DNA of 64,000 nt, taken from NCBI GenBank assembly GCA_034509755.1, contig CM067550.1:7061001-7125000 (forward strand). Reading direction: 5' to 3'. Numbering within the stretch: position 1 is the stretch's first letter; every line of letters begins with the position of its first letter. The notes under the pieces were generated by a model that did not search any database, had not been told where the DNA came from, and was given only the letters and a program-made list of their open reading frames with translations. Positions 61,530 through 64,000 of this stretch are shown piece after piece. A program made the translations under genes and the position numbers. Origin of the DNA: Anisodus tanguticus (lineage: Eukaryota > Streptophyta > Magnoliopsida > Solanales > Solanaceae).

Positions 61530-61754
61530 CCCGCAAGGGTAGCCAAGTTGGTGTAGCAGTAGAGCGCGGGACCGCAAGGTCACGAGTTCGATCCCCTGCA
61601 TAAACCTTCTTGGTTGAGCCTGTCACACATGGCTTGCCAAGTGTGGTTAATCGGCTGACGTGGTTTGCAGGCTATTGCGTCAGTCCGGGGTTTACCTTGT
61701 GCGCACTCGAGAGAGTAGTGGCTGCGGGTTACTTCGTCAACAAAAAAAAAAAAA
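61530..61754 (+). mobile_element. tRNA-derived SINE with poly-A tail and perfect 13-bp TSD
   Basis: TCAGAGGAAGTAA occurs at 61,517-61,529 and again at 61,755-61,767, a perfect target duplication. The head carries a tRNA-like internal promoter: TAGCCAAGTTGGTGTAGCAG as box A and GAGTTCGATCCCC as box B. The body has GAGCCTGTCACACATGGCTT and GTGCGCACTCGAGAGAGTAG, recalling Solanaceae SolS-type SINEs. The tail is A13. A plus-strand frame crossing it is not a gene. Confidence 0.9.
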
Positions 61755-61767
61755 TCAGAGGAAGTAA

Positions 61768-62099
61768 ATTTATTTCCCTTTCCTTCCTCCTCTTTTGTCT
61801 CAATCCTTTAGAAACCAAACAGAATTACATAATGGATGAAATTATGATACTATCGAATATATCATGATTCCTTTATGGAAGTATGAGATTCGGAGCAGTG
61901 TGATCATCTCTTGTGAACAAAGCGCTCACTGCATTCATCAAATAATAATTTATGCACAGACTTTATACTTTATTAAATGTGAGATTGCATGTAAAGAACC
62001 ATTAATAATATTCTACTACCTACAATAAGCACAATAAATCTGACAGCAATGGCAAAAAACCCAACTTTTTGTAAAGAAAAAGAAGTGTGGGTTCAGAGA
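61768..62099. other. Intergenic, nothing recognised
   Basis: About 330 bp of AT-rich sequence without supported features. Confidence 0.5.
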
Positions 62100-62302
62100 T
62101 GCGAGATTAATGAGGGACAAGGGGTAAAAAGAATTCTCGCTGACCTTATCCAAGAGGATTGGATTTGCAATAGCAATAGGGTCTCTCGGAAAAAGTCTAT
62201 CTACCTCTCAAGATAGGAATAAATTTTGCGTACAATTTACTCTTTTCAAACTCCACTTGTGGAATTATACTGAGTATATTATTATTGTTATTGTTGTTGT
62301 TG
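62100..62302 (+). mobile_element. TTG-tailed retroposon (SINE or RTE 3' end)
   Basis: AAACTCCACTTGTGGAATTA, ACTGAGTATATT and a tail of ATT/GTT triplets ending at about 62,302 match, in direct orientation, the retroposon in the XRI1-like intron and the LINE at 43,638. The 5' boundary is uncertain and no target duplication was confirmed. Confidence 0.6.
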
Positions 62303-62591
62303 TAATAGTATTGGTTTAATAGGATTAATTGGATCAATTATTTTTAATATAGAACGATACACATATAATATTAAAATATCAACAAATATTAAAGTATGTA
62401 TTCATAATGTTAAAATTGCAATACTTCAGTGGTAAGTAGTAATATTACATATTAAATCTATAAATTTTAATTGCAATGTTCATAATTATACTTGAAGCAT
62501 TTGATTGGTTTTATATTTGCCCACTGTTACATTTCTGTTCATTAAAGTCTCGTATGGTTAATTTTGTCTCTCCTTGTAATGGCTACCAACC

Positions 62592-62786
62592 TTTTTTTCT
62601 TTTTCTTTTTTTATTACATAGGAGATAGGGGAAGGAAAAATGAGAAGGACATTACAAGGTGTGGATTCGAACCCTCACCAACAAATCTCTTTATTTCTTC
62701 ACCGCGGGTTCTCGCATTTAACGCCTTCTTTTTTCTTCTCAGGTGAAAGTTCAGGTAATCAATCAACTGAGCTACTAGATCCCTAC
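62592..62786 (-). mobile_element. tRNA-derived SINE with 15-bp TSD
   Basis: TAATGGCTACCAACC (62,577-62,591) and TAATGGCTACCTACC (62,787-62,801) form a 15-bp duplication with one mismatch. On the minus strand the head reads GGATCTAGTAGCTCAGTTGA (box A) and later GGGTTCGAATCC (box B, about 62,663-62,674). It ends with ATGTAATAAAAAAAG and an A/G-rich tail. Roughly 60 bp of extra sequence separates the boxes compared with a tRNA-like spacing. It is not a functional tRNA gene because no cloverleaf can be formed. Confidence 0.8.
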
Positions 62787-62801
62787 TAATGGCTACCTAC
62801 C

Positions 62802-64000
62802 TAAGTTGTGACATTACCACGATAGAGGCACGTCGACAAGCAAAAGACCCAAATTTACTTTTGAACTATCAGATTTGTTTATATATAGATGTCCTTGAAC
62901 AATTAAAAATGTTCAAATATACACTTCAATAATTGAAAATGTTTCCCTTCCCTTACCCCTATATAATAAAAATAAAAAAAATAAAATTTGAAAATGTCCA
63001 ATATATCTCCTATGCGGCTTCTATGTATATCTACCAAATTAGACTGACTTTTTTACGGTGGAAGTTTGTTAGTAAAGGGCATATTTGAGGCGAAAGATAT
63101 GAGCTTTCATGGATCGAAAAATAAACGAAGAGCAAATCTAAGATAAATCAAACATTAGAAGTATTTTTGGACATTTTATCCCATTAATAACATAACTTAT
63201 GCTATAAAACATGATTCGGTTTCATACGAAAGAAAACATGGTCAAACCAAAAATAAATTTAATCTTGTCTAGATAATCGTTTCAACAAATTAAAAATTCC
63301 ACGAGAGTAACCTAGCCAACTAAAATTCGAAACAAATTTTTGACTTAAAATTGTACAGTTGCAGTAAACGATTATTGTATAATTAAGTAGATTCGTTTAC
63401 AATCATGTATGTAATAATCAAGAACAAACAAAAAAGTCCATAAGTATATGTCTTGTTATTAGACAAATGAAAAGAGTTTAGAAGCTGGACAAATTTTGGT
63501 GGTCATAATACCTATCTTCTTCTATTTGGACATTATTATAAACTTTTCCCAAAAATAAATGTTTCTTAGCCCCACTTTCCCATTGAAGAACAAAAGCCAG
63601 ACAAAAAGCCCATTTTCCAATCCTTGTCAATAGGACCAAAAAAATATGCAAACAAATTGTCCTTGCATGTTTTGGAGTAAATCACACCCTAGAACCTTGC
63701 ACTAAACTAATCTTTATTTTTTGTACTAATAGTAAACTTTTCACTTTTAATTTGTCTATTGCAACTTGTACTTGAATCAAATATTCAAATCTATGCCTAA
63801 AGCTTGGAGTCTTATTCAATTAGTCAACTATTAATAAGATTTTATTAATTGATCTAGAATCGGACCCTTCCGAAAAAGTCTTTAAAATTAGGACACAGCT
63901 CAGTACTAAATCATATCATAAGTGGACCTCAGCATATCATATACTACTCTAATATCCTATATACTATTTTAATAAAAAGTACAATTACATGTCTGATTTC
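62802..64000. other. AT-rich intergenic end of window
   Basis: About 1.2 kb without a supported gene, RNA or repeat. Confidence 0.55.

Noticed and set aside
61530..61600. tRNA gene
   Set aside because: Boxes A and B are present, but the acceptor stem and cloverleaf cannot be formed, and the target duplication with poly-A tail shows a SINE.

Overview
The window looks like nuclear DNA of a higher plant, most likely Solanaceae. The evidence is AT-rich sequence, a plant-specific XRI1-like gene with GT-AG introns, tRNA-headed and TTG-tailed SINE/RTE retroposons of types I associate with Solanaceae, and several layers of LTR retrotransposons, hAT-type and pogo-type elements. Nothing is bacterial and there is no CRISPR array. 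The family assignment rests on recognition by eye.

Layout. (1) Positions 1 to about 31,826 are one uninterrupted tandem satellite of 120-bp and 113-bp monomers, about 268 of them, organised in a higher-order repeat (HOR) of about 3.8 kb. Homogeneity decays towards the right edge, where a 704-bp sub-repeat and then irregular monomers appear. The many short reading frames here are periodic by-products. (2) About 500 bp to the right lies the 3' end of an XRI1-like gene on the minus strand. Nine coding exons can be joined in phase (1002 nt, 333 aa) from a start codon at 42,294 to a stop at 32,321, with a TATA box at 42,424-42,433. Its first intron was enlarged from under 1 kb to about 7.6 kb by a small retroposon (15-bp target-site duplication, TSD), into which a 6.7-kb Ty1/copia LTR element then inserted. 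(3) Positions 42,650-47,092 form a large imperfect inverted repeat (foldback element) carrying nested elements: a short TIR element, an 8-bp-TSD hAT element with an RTE LINE fragment inside it, a second hAT-like element, and a solo LTR with a perfect 5-bp TSD. (4) A second solo LTR of the same family follows at 47,693-49,021. (5) Positions 51,234-54,510 are an internally deleted Ty1/copia element of another family that lacks reverse transcriptase and RNase H. (6) The last 9.5 kb is AT-rich non-coding DNA with a pogo/Emigrant-like MITE containing a (TA)44 microsatellite, a possible 0.6-kb LTR, a short retropepsin-like fragment and three SINE-type retroposons.

The XRI1-like gene is the only cellular gene I can support. 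The most notable observations are the giant HOR and its exchange junctions, a class of CAG-centred sequence swaps confined to the first 17.7 kb that looks like a sequencing or assembly artefact at CHG sites, the intact-looking DNA-repair/meiosis gene directly beside the satellite with a nested-transposon first intron, and the foldback structure. I found no clear previously undescribed functional system beyond the satellite/HOR organisation.
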